NCBI RefSeq assembly: GCF_903064525.1
Contig: NZ_LR797830.1
Location: 1,178,001-1,242,000 of the forward strand
DNA from: Methylacidimicrobium sp. AP8
GTDB lineage: Bacteria > Verrucomicrobiota > Verrucomicrobiia > Methylacidiphilales > Methylacidiphilaceae
Length of the DNA stretch: 64,000 bases
Direction of reading: 5' to 3'
Below the pieces are notes generated by a model, which did no database searches, was not told where the DNA came from, and was given only the letters and a program-made list of their open reading frames with translations. The first letter of the stretch is position 1; every line of letters begins with the position of its first letter. The position numbers were made by a program, and so were the translations under genes. Shown here in pieces: positions 9,336 through 17,486 of this stretch.

Positions 9336-9730
9336 CGGGAGGAGTGCGGTTCGAAGATCGACGCCGGATCGAAGCGGGTCAGGACATTGTGAAAACGATG
9401 CTCGTAGCGCTTTGGGAGCTGGTGATAGTCCGCCATCAGCTTCAGGAAATCCTTCGGCTTGTCGTTGAGGTAGATGCGCAGGAAAAGGTAGACGGCCACG
9501 AAGGCGATCAGGCAGAGAAAGAAATTCTTGGTGATCTTGTGGAGCGTGATGAAGACGAGCGCGGGCACGAAGATCAACGGCCCTTCCAGGCCGAGAAAGG
9601 TGTCCTTCTCGTTGGCCAGCACTACCGACCGGGTGACCGGCAATCCGCCCCGCCTCTCGGGACCGCGTTGCAGGTTGGAGAACGAGTAGGCGGGCTGGAA
9701 GCCGACCACTCCCGGCGTTCGATCGGTCAT
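9332..9730 (-). CDS. VirB3/TraL-like inner-membrane protein
   Basis: A 132-residue protein with a short polar N-terminus, then two closely spaced hydrophobic segments (PLIFVPALVFITL and FFLCLIAFVAVYLFLRIYL at about residues 50-88) and a basic C-terminal tail. The size, paired membrane segments and position directly before virB4 with an ATGA overlap match VirB3/TraL proteins. These sit in the inner membrane and work with VirB4. Sequence identity to known members is not obvious, so the call rests mainly on context. Confidence 0.65.
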   Translation of the reverse strand: MTDRTPGVVGFQPAYSFSNLQRGPERRGGLPVTRSVVLANEKDTFLGLEGPLIFVPALVFITLHKITKNFFLCLIAFVAVYLFLRIYLNDKPKDFLKLMADYHQLPKRYEHRFHNVLTRFDPASIFEPHSSR

Positions 9731-9839
9731 GGGCGTCGATGGCGGAAGGAACTGGTTCTGCGTCCCGGAGATGGGCTCGGAATAACAGCAGAGTCGACCC
9801 TCGCGTCTTCCCTCCCTGATAGGCCGGCCGGCTTTCCGG

Positions 9840-10109
9840 TTATGACCCCGAGAAGCTTTGCAGGAAGATCTGCCCGAGTCCTGTCGCGCTCACGATCACC
9901 AGGGCTCCCGCGAAGAACGCAAACCAGCGCTCGGTTTCGACCGTGTGGATCGAATGCGAGAGCCCCAGGTAGATCGTATAGAGCGAGAGCAGCTCCAAGC
10001 TGACCGGTGTCAGAATCTGCTCGTAGGCCGTCTGCACCACCGAGATCACCGGCTGCGAGAGGCTGGCGGATTGCGCAAGAACCAGAGGCAGGAGCGGTTG
10101 CGGATTCAT
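9840..10109 (-). CDS. Small membrane protein, second pilin-like candidate
   Basis: An 89-residue protein with a hydrophobic start (PLLPLVLAQSASL) and two later hydrophobic stretches, one around LELLSLYTIYLGL and one around FFAGALVIVSATGL. It lies between a VirB2-like gene and the VirB3-like gene, where TraA/VirB2 and small TraL-like proteins occur. It could be a second pilin or an assembly factor; no motif decides. The 109 bases to the next gene (9731-9839) hold nothing recognisable. Confidence 0.5.
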   Translation of the reverse strand: MNPQPLLPLVLAQSASLSQPVISVVQTAYEQILTPVSLELLSLYTIYLGLSHSIHTVETERWFAFFAGALVIVSATGLGQIFLQSFSGS

Positions 10110-10187
10110 CTGTCCTCGTCGTTTGCCGATTCTTCTTCGAGCCGTTGCCCTCGGCGGCGATTTGCGGCCGCGGTCGGCGGAAGGCTC

Positions 10188-10532
10188 TTAGTGCTGTCCC
10201 ATCGCACCCGCGTTGGCCATCTGCGCGATGCCGTTGGCCAACTGGGGGCCTCCGTAGATCACGCCCGCCGCCACCAGGGCACCGATCGTGAATGCCGGCC
10301 GGTTGAAGAACCACATCACCCCGCCGAAGACGAGCATCGCCAGAGAGATCTGGAACGCGTAATCGGTCAGGACCTGCCGGGCGTAGACGATGGGTTGGGA
10401 AAAGCCGGTGGCCCCGCTTGTGCTCGGCATCACCGCCTGCGCCCAGAGCGCATCGGCGGTGAGAAGCACGAAGAAGACCAAGAGAACTCCCAAGAATGCG
10501 CGGTAACCAATCGATGGAAAGTTTGTGTTCAT
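10188..10532 (-). CDS. VirB2/TrbC-like pilin
   Basis: A 114-residue protein with a long signal peptide (hydrophobic core VLLVFFVLLTADALWAQA, likely cleaved after AQA). Two membrane segments follow (FQISLAMLVFGGVMWFF and FTIGALVAAGVIYGG) separated by a short polar loop, then a short tail. This is the VirB2/TrbC pilin layout: cleaved leader, two helices, about 80-residue mature subunit. It would polymerise into the conjugative pilus. A GTCCTAT box lies upstream at 10543-10549 on the same strand, suggesting its own promoter inside the operon. Confidence 0.7.
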   Translation of the reverse strand: MNTNFPSIGYRAFLGVLLVFFVLLTADALWAQAVMPSTSGATGFSQPIVYARQVLTDYAFQISLAMLVFGGVMWFFNRPAFTIGALVAAGVIYGGPQLANGIAQMANAGAMGQH

Positions 10533-10542
10533 GGAGGTGGGA

Positions 10543-10549
10543 ATAGGAC
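10543..10549 (-). promoter_or_regulatory. GTCCTAT box upstream of pilin gene
   Basis: On the minus strand this reads GTCCTATTCCC and ends 10 bases before the ATG at 10532. It is one of many such boxes upstream of genes in this element; see the corresponding finding. Confidence 0.45.
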
Positions 10550-10638
10550 ACGGCGCGGCGTTTCGATCCCCTCACGGCGGGGAAGAAAGGGAAGAATACG
10601 CACGGTCGGCGCCGCCTCGCCGGTGGCGCAACTATTCT

Positions 10639-11391
10639 CTAGTCGCCTTCGGGAGGGGGCGCCTGGGTCTCCCCTTCTTCGGCAACCGGCGGCTTCCCGG
10701 GCAGATGCAAGAGGACGACATCGGGCCATCGGAATGCCGCGAGGCTCCGGATTGCGGGGTCATCCGCCTCTCGGAGCGCCGAGAGGAAGGGGGAGAATAC
10801 ATTCCGGGGAGCGACCAGCGGTCCGACTCCCCGCCATCCCCCCTTGCCCGTCGGCCGGCGTTCGGTCGCGCCCCCCGGCGCCGGAAGCTCGATCCAAACG
10901 TCCGAGGCGATCGGCCGGAAGCCGCCTCCCGGCTCCTGGAAAAGACTCAAGACTTGGCAGGCGGAAACCCGGGGAGCGGAGGCCATAAAGGGGAGGTCCT
11001 CTCCTAAGACCATGGTGGCCTCCAGAAGAAAATGGCCGTTCCCCTGCCGGTCGATCCAGAGCGGGATCGGCCCGCTTTCTTCTCCATCGGGATGGATCCA
11101 GCGAGCGACCCAGCATCCCTCTTTGGACGGCAAAGCAAGACTCCGGCGCATGACGCCCGGGACGCATCGCTGCGGCGCGCGCTCGACCGGTGGAGTCTCT
11201 GGCCGCGCCGCCGGCGCATCCTTCCTCGTAGTCTCCTCGGCGGGAAGAGCGCTTTCTCCCTTTTCCTTCGGCTCCGGCTTTGCCGAGGGCTTGGTCCCGC
11301 CGAGCAGGTCGGGAATTTCGCGCGCCACGAGCGCATTCCCGGTCCACGCGAGCAAAACGGAGGCGAGGATCGAGAAGCGCAGCGGGCGCAT
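10639..11391 (-). CDS. Exported protein of secretion operon, unknown
   Basis: A 250-residue protein with an N-terminal signal peptide (FSILASVLLAWTGNALVA) and a Pro/Glu/Lys-rich low-complexity stretch to about residue 70. The folded part contains CWVARWIHPDGE and IPLWIDRQGNGHF. It has three cysteines after the signal peptide. The start is 1 base after the stop of the upstream gene, so the two are co-translated. No family is recognised; a periplasmic or outer-membrane accessory role in secretion is inferred from position. Confidence 0.6.
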   Translation of the reverse strand: MRPLRFSILASVLLAWTGNALVAREIPDLLGGTKPSAKPEPKEKGESALPAEETTRKDAPAARPETPPVERAPQRCVPGVMRRSLALPSKEGCWVARWIHPDGEESGPIPLWIDRQGNGHFLLEATMVLGEDLPFMASAPRVSACQVLSLFQEPGGGFRPIASDVWIELPAPGGATERRPTGKGGWRGVGPLVAPRNVFSPFLSALREADDPAIRSLAAFRWPDVVLLHLPGKPPVAEEGETQAPPPEGD

Positions 11392-11392
11392 C

Positions 11393-12109
11393 TTACTTCA
11401 CCGGGAGCGGATAGTCGGAATTGTCGGCGTTGGGAGGGGCGGCGGGCGGGCTTCCCTCTGCGGCGATACCGCGCGCGTTCCCCGGCTCTTGGCCTTCCCT
11501 CGGGTCGACCACCTTCCCCTCCGCCCGCAGGGCTTCCAGCACCTCGATATTGCGCAAGAGGGCCGCCTGCCTTCGTGCCAGGGCGGCGATCTCGCGCTCC
11601 AGCTCGTGCTTCTGGCCTTCGCCGTTAGAGGTGATCAAAAAAATTCGCCCGTCCTTGGCGGAAACCTCGAAAAGACCCGAACTCTTGAGCGGGACGATCA
11701 GGTCCGCCGGAGAAATGCCGCGGGGCTCGATCGAGATGACAAGATCGCCGCCCAGCTCTCTGGCGATCCTCTTGAGTTCCATCAACTCCCGCGTTCGAAA
11801 GTCGAGGACGATCCCGTGCGCCTGCGCGGCCGAAGCCTCTGCCGGCTCGCCGCCCCGCTCCTCCGATCCCGCCGTCTCCTCCGGCGAAGCGGCGGCGCCT
11901 TCGGCCAGCGGGCCCGATGGCACCGGTCGCCAGACGCCGTCATCTTGCGTGTCCGGCGGTCGCCCGGCCGGGGTGCTCTTGACGCTCTTGCGAGGCGGCG
12001 CAACCGCCCCGGCCGCCGTCGCCGTCTGCGGGGGCGCCGACGGAGGATCGCCCCAAGCTGTCGCCCCCCAGAGAAAAGCAATCAGGATGCCGCATACGCT
12101 TCTACGCAT
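11393..12109 (-). CDS. Exported protein with secretin-N-like core and coiled coil
   Basis: A 238-residue protein: a signal peptide (ILIAFLWGATAWG), a Pro/Ala/Glu-rich linker to about residue 98, then a compact domain with IVLDFRTRELMELKRIA and GRIFLITSN. This has the beta-alpha-beta rhythm of secretin N0/STN-type domains. A predicted coiled coil (ELEREIAALARRQAALLRNIEVLEAL) follows. The architecture resembles the gene at 42049-42920. It probably works in the periplasm near the outer-membrane channel; this is inference. Confidence 0.55.
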   Translation of the reverse strand: MRRSVCGILIAFLWGATAWGDPPSAPPQTATAAGAVAPPRKSVKSTPAGRPPDTQDDGVWRPVPSGPLAEGAAASPEETAGSEERGGEPAEASAAQAHGIVLDFRTRELMELKRIARELGGDLVISIEPRGISPADLIVPLKSSGLFEVSAKDGRIFLITSNGEGQKHELEREIAALARRQAALLRNIEVLEALRAEGKVVDPREGQEPGNARGIAAEGSPPAAPPNADNSDYPLPVK

Positions 12110-12214
12110 ATCTCTCCCTCTAAGCCACTTGAGCGGATTCGTGTTCCTGGCCGCATCGGGCGGGCCAAACGGACGCCGTTCGCCGGATCCGATTCCAGCC
12201 TCCTCCGCCTGCTA

Positions 12215-13609
12215 TTAGGATAGGCAGCCGCTTCCGGCCTCGCCCGCATCGACCGTCCTCGGCTCGATGCCGGCTCGCGGATCGGTCGGGGCCGGCTCCT
12301 CGGCCGCGAGCCGCCGGGTCTTCTCCGCCAGGAATGCCCCCAGAGCCGTTGCGGCGATGGCGATCTCCCGGTGTAGGTCCAGCCACCCGGCTAGGAGGGA
12401 ATCGGCTATGCTGCCGCTGCGGCGGAGGACGTGCCAGAGGCCGGCCAGTGGGAGGACGGCGCCCAGGAAGAGGGTGGAGCAGACGGTGATCGCCACGGTG
12501 CAGTAGCCGATCAGGCCGCCCATCATCTCGTACAGTCCCAGGAAGATCATTCGCGGAAGCTCCGGGGTGAGCGACCAGAACACCAGGAGCAGCGATCTTT
12601 TGCTCGCCAGCCCCCTGAGCCATTCGCCGCCGGTCTCCCGCAGCTCGCTGAAGAGCCCCCTCTCCCCGAGCACCGACGCAAAGAGCGTTGTCAGGCCGAG
12701 ATACGAGAGGGCTGCGAGCAGCGACCAGAGAATCGGGACCAGCGATGCGATAAGGAAGAGTCGGAGCCAGGTCCGCCCGTGGCGCACAGGAAATCCCACC
12801 AAAATCCCGGGGAGCGCCACAAGCGCCGCCGCCATGGTCAGCTCCCAAAGAAAGGTGCTTGCGCCGCAGAAAAGCAGCTGAAGCCCCGAAAGGAGAAAGA
12901 AAGCGATGCCTAGGAGCGCCAGGGAGAGAAAGAGAAGGAGACGCAACGATTTTCTCTCCGCCAGGAGCAGGAGCGTGTTGAGGGCGTTGTCGAGCTTCTT
13001 GCCCGGAAGAAGATCCTGCCGGGCCGAAGCGGTCAACGCGCGGCGCGCCTGATCGATGAGGTAACGGCGGGCTCTGCCTCCCCCCTCCGGAAACCCCAGG
13101 ACCCTCTCTTGCGCGTAGGTGGGCGAGAGCTTGCCGCCGCCGGGATCGTCAAGGGATCCGAGCCAATGCCGCCACCATTGTCGCGCATTTTTCCCCCGAG
13201 CCCCTTCCGGCGAAAGCCGGGCCAGCCGATTGGCGGCGAGCTGCGCCGCGTTCGGGAGCAGCCCCTTGGCGGGATGCAAAAAGATTTCGGGAGCCCGGAG
13301 AATCAACAGGGCGGAGAGCAGAAGATAGAGCGCGGCATTGGCCGCCCCCTCGCCGTTTGACCGCCCGCGAAGGAGGCGCCAGCCGGCGATCGCGATCGCC
13401 AAGGCAAGACACAAGGGCGTGATCGCGCGGTTGACCCGCTTAGCGTGGGCATACAGCCAGCGGCCGGCTTCTTCCGCGTGCTCGTTGAGGGCGTCCACGC
13501 CCCGGTCGAGCGTGTCGCCGCCGCGGGCTGGCGGGGCGGCATGGGCAAAGCCGGATGCGGTGATCCAGAGAAGAACGGCGCCAAGAAGAGCGGTGAATCG
13601 GTTGTTCAT
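12215..13609 (-). CDS. VirB6-like polytopic membrane protein
   Basis: A 464-residue protein with a signal-like N-terminus and at least six strongly hydrophobic segments (for example ITPLCLALAIAIAGWRLL, LLLFLSLALLGIAFFLL, LTMAAALVALPGILVGF and LFLIASLVPILWSLL). This matches the VirB6/TrbL/TraG-N class that forms part of the inner-membrane channel. It is the first gene of the minus-strand operon. A second VirB6/TrbL-type protein is encoded at 32114-33670. Specific sequence similarity is weak, so assignment rests on topology and context. Confidence 0.6.
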   Translation of the reverse strand: MNNRFTALLGAVLLWITASGFAHAAPPARGGDTLDRGVDALNEHAEEAGRWLYAHAKRVNRAITPLCLALAIAIAGWRLLRGRSNGEGAANAALYLLLSALLILRAPEIFLHPAKGLLPNAAQLAANRLARLSPEGARGKNARQWWRHWLGSLDDPGGGKLSPTYAQERVLGFPEGGGRARRYLIDQARRALTASARQDLLPGKKLDNALNTLLLLAERKSLRLLLFLSLALLGIAFFLLSGLQLLFCGASTFLWELTMAAALVALPGILVGFPVRHGRTWLRLFLIASLVPILWSLLAALSYLGLTTLFASVLGERGLFSELRETGGEWLRGLASKRSLLLVFWSLTPELPRMIFLGLYEMMGGLIGYCTVAITVCSTLFLGAVLPLAGLWHVLRRSGSIADSLLAGWLDLHREIAIAATALGAFLAEKTRRLAAEEPAPTDPRAGIEPRTVDAGEAGSGCLS

Positions 13610-14059
13610 GGCTCCCCGTGGATCGATCGACGGCCGACCGTCACCCGGCCCGAAGCCGGACGAGGGCCCCGCCGCGCGAACGCCCGCCGTCCAGGCCGAT
13701 CTTAACAGATGCCTTTTCTTAACATCGACATTTCCCGATGCGGCAACAAGACAGGAACGAATGCAAGCTATGCGGATAGAATGTCACTTAGAATTCCGTT
13801 CATTTCGGGCCGGGCCGTCATATCCGCACGGCGTCGCGTCCCGGGTCGATTCGCCCTCCCCTCTATTAGAGTCCACGGCTTCTCGGCTTTACAATGAGAA
13901 GGAATCGTCTGGGCGATAAGCAAATCGAGATGGGTCGCAACGTTAAAAAAAATTCACAAAAACGTCACATGGCAGTTTCTCCCCTTCTCTTTAATCTTAC
14001 CTCGAAACGGTTGTTGTCCTTCGAGACGACGGAACCCTAAAGAGGAGAAAGGAGGAAAA
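13610..14059. promoter_or_regulatory. Divergent control region, 450 bp without a gene
   Basis: This region separates the minus-strand secretion operon from the plus-strand sigma/parB operon and is visibly more AT-rich than its surroundings (for example around 13925-14000, with a run of A near 13945). It must hold the divergent promoters. A CCCTAAAG box at 14035-14042 followed by AGGAG-type ribosome-binding sequence precedes the ATG at 14060. I could not identify direct-repeat iterons or a ParB site by eye. Confidence 0.5.
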
Positions 14060-14980
14060 ATGGTGGCTGGGAAAAGGAGGAGCGTTCCCGCATGGATCGT
14101 GCGCGCCCGGGAGCGCACGAAGGAATACGAAAGTCAATTAGCCGAACAGCAGCCGCGCGTGTTGGCGGCGCAGGCAGGGGATCCGGATGCGTTACGATGG
14201 CTCTGCGCACACACCGAACCCGCGCGGAAGGAGGCGGCTCGGTTCTACCTTCCGGCCCGTACGGACCTCTGGCCGGATGCGGAAAACGTGGGCTGGATCG
14301 GGGTGGTGGATGCTCTCGGCCGGTGGAACGCCGGCGCGGGCGTCCGTTTTCTCGACTATGCCGTCCACCACATCGGGAATCGAGTCCGGGAATTCGCGCA
14401 AGCCTACCGGAGTCCTGTCCGCCGGCCCGCTTGGGTCTACCGTGCCTATCGAAAAATGGAGCGCCTGATCGACCAGGGGCTCGACTGGGAGGAGATCGGC
14501 CGGCAGTGGGGCTATTCGGAATCGACCCTCGCTTCGATCGTAGGGGTCTACCGTGGAGACGCGAGCCTTCACGCCCAGGTCGGCCGCCCAGGGGAGGAAG
14601 ATGATCGAACCTGCCTCGACCTTCTGCCCGCCCCCGAAGGGTCGGGCCAGGAGGAAGAAGGGGGAGAAGAAGATCGGCTTCTCACCTTAAAGCTGCTTCT
14701 CTCGGGACTCGACCGGCAGGCCCAGCGCGTCGTTCGCCTTTCCTTCGGGCTTGACGAAGAGGAGAGCAAGCCGCTGACCCCGCGGGAGGTCGCAAGGAGG
14801 CTCCGCCTCCCGGCAAAGACGGTCGAGCGGATCTTGACGACGGCGCTCGAAACGATGCGTATCGGGCTCTTGCGCCACGAGCGCTGCTATGCGCTCCACC
14901 CCCTTCCCGTCGGGGTGGCTGCCCACCAACTCCACCAGCCGCTCCCTCTCGACGAGGAGTGCCCGGAGGATTTCGAATGA
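14060..14980 (+). CDS. Element-encoded sigma-70 family RNA polymerase sigma factor
   Basis: A 306-residue protein. Region 2 lies at about residues 60-125 (LWPDAENVGWIGVVDALGRW, then VRFLDYAVHHIGNRVREF), the pattern used for core binding and -10 recognition. A linker includes DWEEIGRQWGYSESTLASI (helix-turn-helix-like). Region 4 is at about 215-285 (LLSGLDRQAQRVVRLSFGLD, then LTPREVARRLRLPAKTVERI), the -35-binding helix-turn-helix. A strong AGGAG site precedes the ATG. The gene ends in an ATGA overlap with parB. It is likely to direct polymerase to element promoters; see the GTCCTAT finding. Confidence 0.8.
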   Translation: MVAGKRRSVPAWIVRARERTKEYESQLAEQQPRVLAAQAGDPDALRWLCAHTEPARKEAARFYLPARTDLWPDAENVGWIGVVDALGRWNAGAGVRFLDYAVHHIGNRVREFAQAYRSPVRRPAWVYRAYRKMERLIDQGLDWEEIGRQWGYSESTLASIVGVYRGDASLHAQVGRPGEEDDRTCLDLLPAPEGSGQEEEGGEEDRLLTLKLLLSGLDRQAQRVVRLSFGLDEEESKPLTPREVARRLRLPAKTVERILTTALETMRIGLLRHERCYALHPLPVGVAAHQLHQPLPLDEECPEDFE

Positions 14981-16566
14981 AGACCGACTCCGAGATCAAG
15001 TCGATACCCTTGGACCAAATTGTCGCTTCGCCGCATAACCCAAGAAAAAGCTTTCCGGAAGAAGGGTTGGCGGAGTTGGCGGAATCGATCAAGCGCCATG
15101 GGCTGCTCCATCCGATCCTGGTTACCCCCCGGGGCGAGCAGCGCTATCAAATCGTCGCCGGAGAGCGGCGCTGGCGCGCATGTCAGCGGCTCGGGCGCGC
15201 CACGATCGAATGTTTCGTCCGGCATCTGGACGAGAAGACCGCGATCAGCATCGCCGTTATGGAGAACATCCAGCGCTCGGGTCTCAATCCGATCGAGGAG
15301 GCCGCGGGCCTGCAGGCGATGATCGACGTGGGCAAGATGACTCCGCGGGAGGTGGCCTCCATCATCGGCAAAGGACGGGACTATGTCGCCCGCATGCTGC
15401 TGCTCAATCGCCTTCCGGAAGCCGCCAAGGAGGCGATCCGCACGGGGCGGATGGGCCGGAGGGCCGGCTGGTACATCGCACGCATCCCGCTGGCCTCTCT
15501 TCGGTCGCTCGTCACCTCGGAGGCGTTGAGCAAGCGGCTCTCCACGGCGGAAGTCGGCAAGCTCGTGCTCGAGAACTACCTCCTGGATCTCCGGAAGGCG
15601 GAATTCCCGCTCCACGCGGCGGATCTGCTCCCGGAGGTGCCCTCCTGCTTGAATTGCCCTTCCCGCACGGGGAATGCCAAGGACCTCTATTCGGACATTT
15701 CCGATCCCATGATCTGCACAGACCCCGACTGCTTTGCGCGCAAGCGGGAGGCGGACTGGATGCGCCGCTGCCAACGGGCCTGGGCGGAGGGAAACGCGGT
15801 GGTGCCCGATTCGGAGGCGGTCGACGAGTTCCTCTTGGGGACGGCGCAGCTCAGCGAAGAGTCCCGCTACATCGACCTGGAGGTCAAGTGTCCCTGGGAT
15901 CCGTCGGGACGCCGCTGGAGCGCTCTTCTGGCAGAGGAGCTCCAGTGTCGCGAACCGCATTCGCGTTTGCGTCTCTTTCTTGCGAGGAGCCCGGTCGGAA
16001 CAATTCATCAGCTTTTGCGGAAGGAGGAAGCCCTCTCGGCGCTCAAGCGGCGCGGCTACGCCTTTGCCCGGAAGGCGCATGCCGCCCTCACCGAAGAAGA
16101 CCTACGAAAGCAAAACGAGAGGCAGCGGGCGGAGTTCATCCGGCTAAGCTGCCGCTCTCTGGTGTCGCAAGCGAGCCAAAAGGCCGCCTTGGAAAGCCAC
16201 GTCGGACTGGATGATCTCTTTCTGGGCTGCATTCTCCGGCTCGTGCCGCGTCTGGTCGTCGCCGGTGTCTTCGAACGGCAGCAGCTCAAGCTCGGGACTC
16301 ATGAGGAGACCGTGGCGCTGGTGCGCGCGCTCGAACCTGCCAAGCGGCGTGCGCTCCTGGTGGATCTGCTCTTCAGCGCCGAGCTTGAGGCGGAGCGCCT
16401 ACAGAATGTTCCCGATCTCCTCCGGGAACTCTGCTCCCGACTGGCGATCGACATCGACGGCGTCTGCCGAGAAGTTGAGGCCGTCCTTGACCAGGATGCG
16501 CAAAAGCCGCCGCTTCGGCGGCGCGGCCGTCCTCCGAAGCGGGCGGCCGCGGGGCTGAACGGCTAA
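14977..16566 (+). CDS. parB: ParB-like DNA-binding partition or regulatory protein
   Basis: About 529 residues. The start at 14977 has GGAGGA seven bases upstream and overlaps the sigma stop; the ATG-like start at 14959 is less likely. The N-terminal ParB/Srx-type domain shows IVASPHNPRKSF, HGLLHPILV, GERRWRACQRLG and MENIQRSGLNPIEEA. A KorB/ParB helix-turn-helix follows (MTPREVASIIGKGRDYVARM). A Cys cluster (CLNCPSRTG, CTDPDCFARK) resembles the zinc-binding middle of some plasmid ParB-like proteins. The tail is basic (RRRGRPPKRAA). No ParA is found nearby, so it may act as a regulator or nucleoid-type binder rather than in partition. Confidence 0.8.
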   Translation: MKTDSEIKSIPLDQIVASPHNPRKSFPEEGLAELAESIKRHGLLHPILVTPRGEQRYQIVAGERRWRACQRLGRATIECFVRHLDEKTAISIAVMENIQRSGLNPIEEAAGLQAMIDVGKMTPREVASIIGKGRDYVARMLLLNRLPEAAKEAIRTGRMGRRAGWYIARIPLASLRSLVTSEALSKRLSTAEVGKLVLENYLLDLRKAEFPLHAADLLPEVPSCLNCPSRTGNAKDLYSDISDPMICTDPDCFARKREADWMRRCQRAWAEGNAVVPDSEAVDEFLLGTAQLSEESRYIDLEVKCPWDPSGRRWSALLAEELQCREPHSRLRLFLARSPVGTIHQLLRKEEALSALKRRGYAFARKAHAALTEEDLRKQNERQRAEFIRLSCRSLVSQASQKAALESHVGLDDLFLGCILRLVPRLVVAGVFERQQLKLGTHEETVALVRALEPAKRRALLVDLLFSAELEAERLQNVPDLLRELCSRLAIDIDGVCREVEAVLDQDAQKPPLRRRGRPPKRAAAGLNG

Positions 16567-16588
16567 AGCATCGGCCGAAGCCGATTCG

Positions 16589-17458
16589 CTATTCCGGCAA
16601 GGTGATCTGCACGACGTCCTTCCCGGCGGGTGCCAGCCGGCGGATCGTCTGGCCTCGATAGACCGCCTTGACGGCGCGGTTCGGGAGAAACTCGAGCACG
16701 ACATAGTCCCCCTGGGGGGCTTTGACCGCCATCGCTTGACCGGCCTTGCCGATGGGAACCTCGAGGACGGCCCCGGAGCGGTTCCCGCGCCGTTCCGGCG
16801 GAGGAGTTGTCGCCTCCGGCTCTTCGTCTCCGACCACGATCGCCGATGTCTTGTGGGGCCGCGACCCGGAAAAGGGGCTCCCGGCCGATTCCCCCTCGGG
16901 TTCCCCCACACGGATCGAAGGCAGGGTTTTCGCCTGCCCGTCACGCTTTTTTTGCTGCGCGGCATTGGTGTTGATCGCCTCCCGGACCGGACCGCCGGGA
17001 ACGGCGTCCGCAACCATGCTTTCCAGCTTGGCGAGGCGGTTGCGCATGGTCGTCAGATCGATCTCCATCCCGTTGTCCCCCGTGCCGGGGTTGGCCTCCG
17101 GCGGGTTGGGAACGACCATCTGGCCGTTGTCGGCCCGCATGTAGGGCCTTCCGGAAAGTTCCGCTTCCTCGAGCGTCGCCCAATGCCCCTGATCGATTAC
17201 CGTTCCGACATAGTGACCGCCGATCCACTGTCCGGTTTTCGGATCGACCTCCGCCTTCGCCCACCCGGTGTTAATGACGGGCAGCATATAGACGGGCTTT
17301 GTCTTGTCATGGACATCGCGCGGCTTGGTGTAGTCGTAGCTGTTTTGGATGAGCGCCGGATCCACGGGAACCGCCGCCGTCCGTTCGTGAGTAGAGCATC
17401 CGATCAGCGTGAGCGTGCATAGTCCCGTGCCGGCAACGACCGTCAGCTTGGCTCGCAT
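16589..17458 (-). CDS. VirB7/TraV-type lipoprotein of the core complex
   Basis: About 289 residues. The start at 17458 (MRAKLTVVAG) gives a lipoprotein signal with lipobox LTLIGC. The mature protein has YDYTKPRDVHDKTKPVYMLPVINTGWAKAEVD, a linker region, and a C-terminal SH3-like beta segment with YVVLEFLPNRAVKAVYRG. It is the last gene of the VirB8-B9-B10 operon, where VirB7 or TraV lipoproteins that anchor VirB9 to the outer membrane are expected. It is larger than classical VirB7. The longer upstream extension overlaps virB10 and is rejected. Confidence 0.6.
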   Translation of the reverse strand: MRAKLTVVAGTGLCTLTLIGCSTHERTAAVPVDPALIQNSYDYTKPRDVHDKTKPVYMLPVINTGWAKAEVDPKTGQWIGGHYVGTVIDQGHWATLEEAELSGRPYMRADNGQMVVPNPPEANPGTGDNGMEIDLTTMRNRLAKLESMVADAVPGGPVREAINTNAAQQKKRDGQAKTLPSIRVGEPEGESAGSPFSGSRPHKTSAIVVGDEEPEATTPPPERRGNRSGAVLEVPIGKAGQAMAVKAPQGDYVVLEFLPNRAVKAVYRGQTIRRLAPAGKDVVQITLPE

Positions 17459-17486
17459 GTTTCTCCGGAGGATTGGACCCAAAAGA

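Noticed and set aside
13610-14059. Origin of transfer or replication origin next to the sigma/parB operon
   Set aside because: The region is AT-richer and intergenic, but I could not find iterons, a nic-like site beside a relaxase, or ParB-type inverted repeats by eye. It is reported only as a control region.
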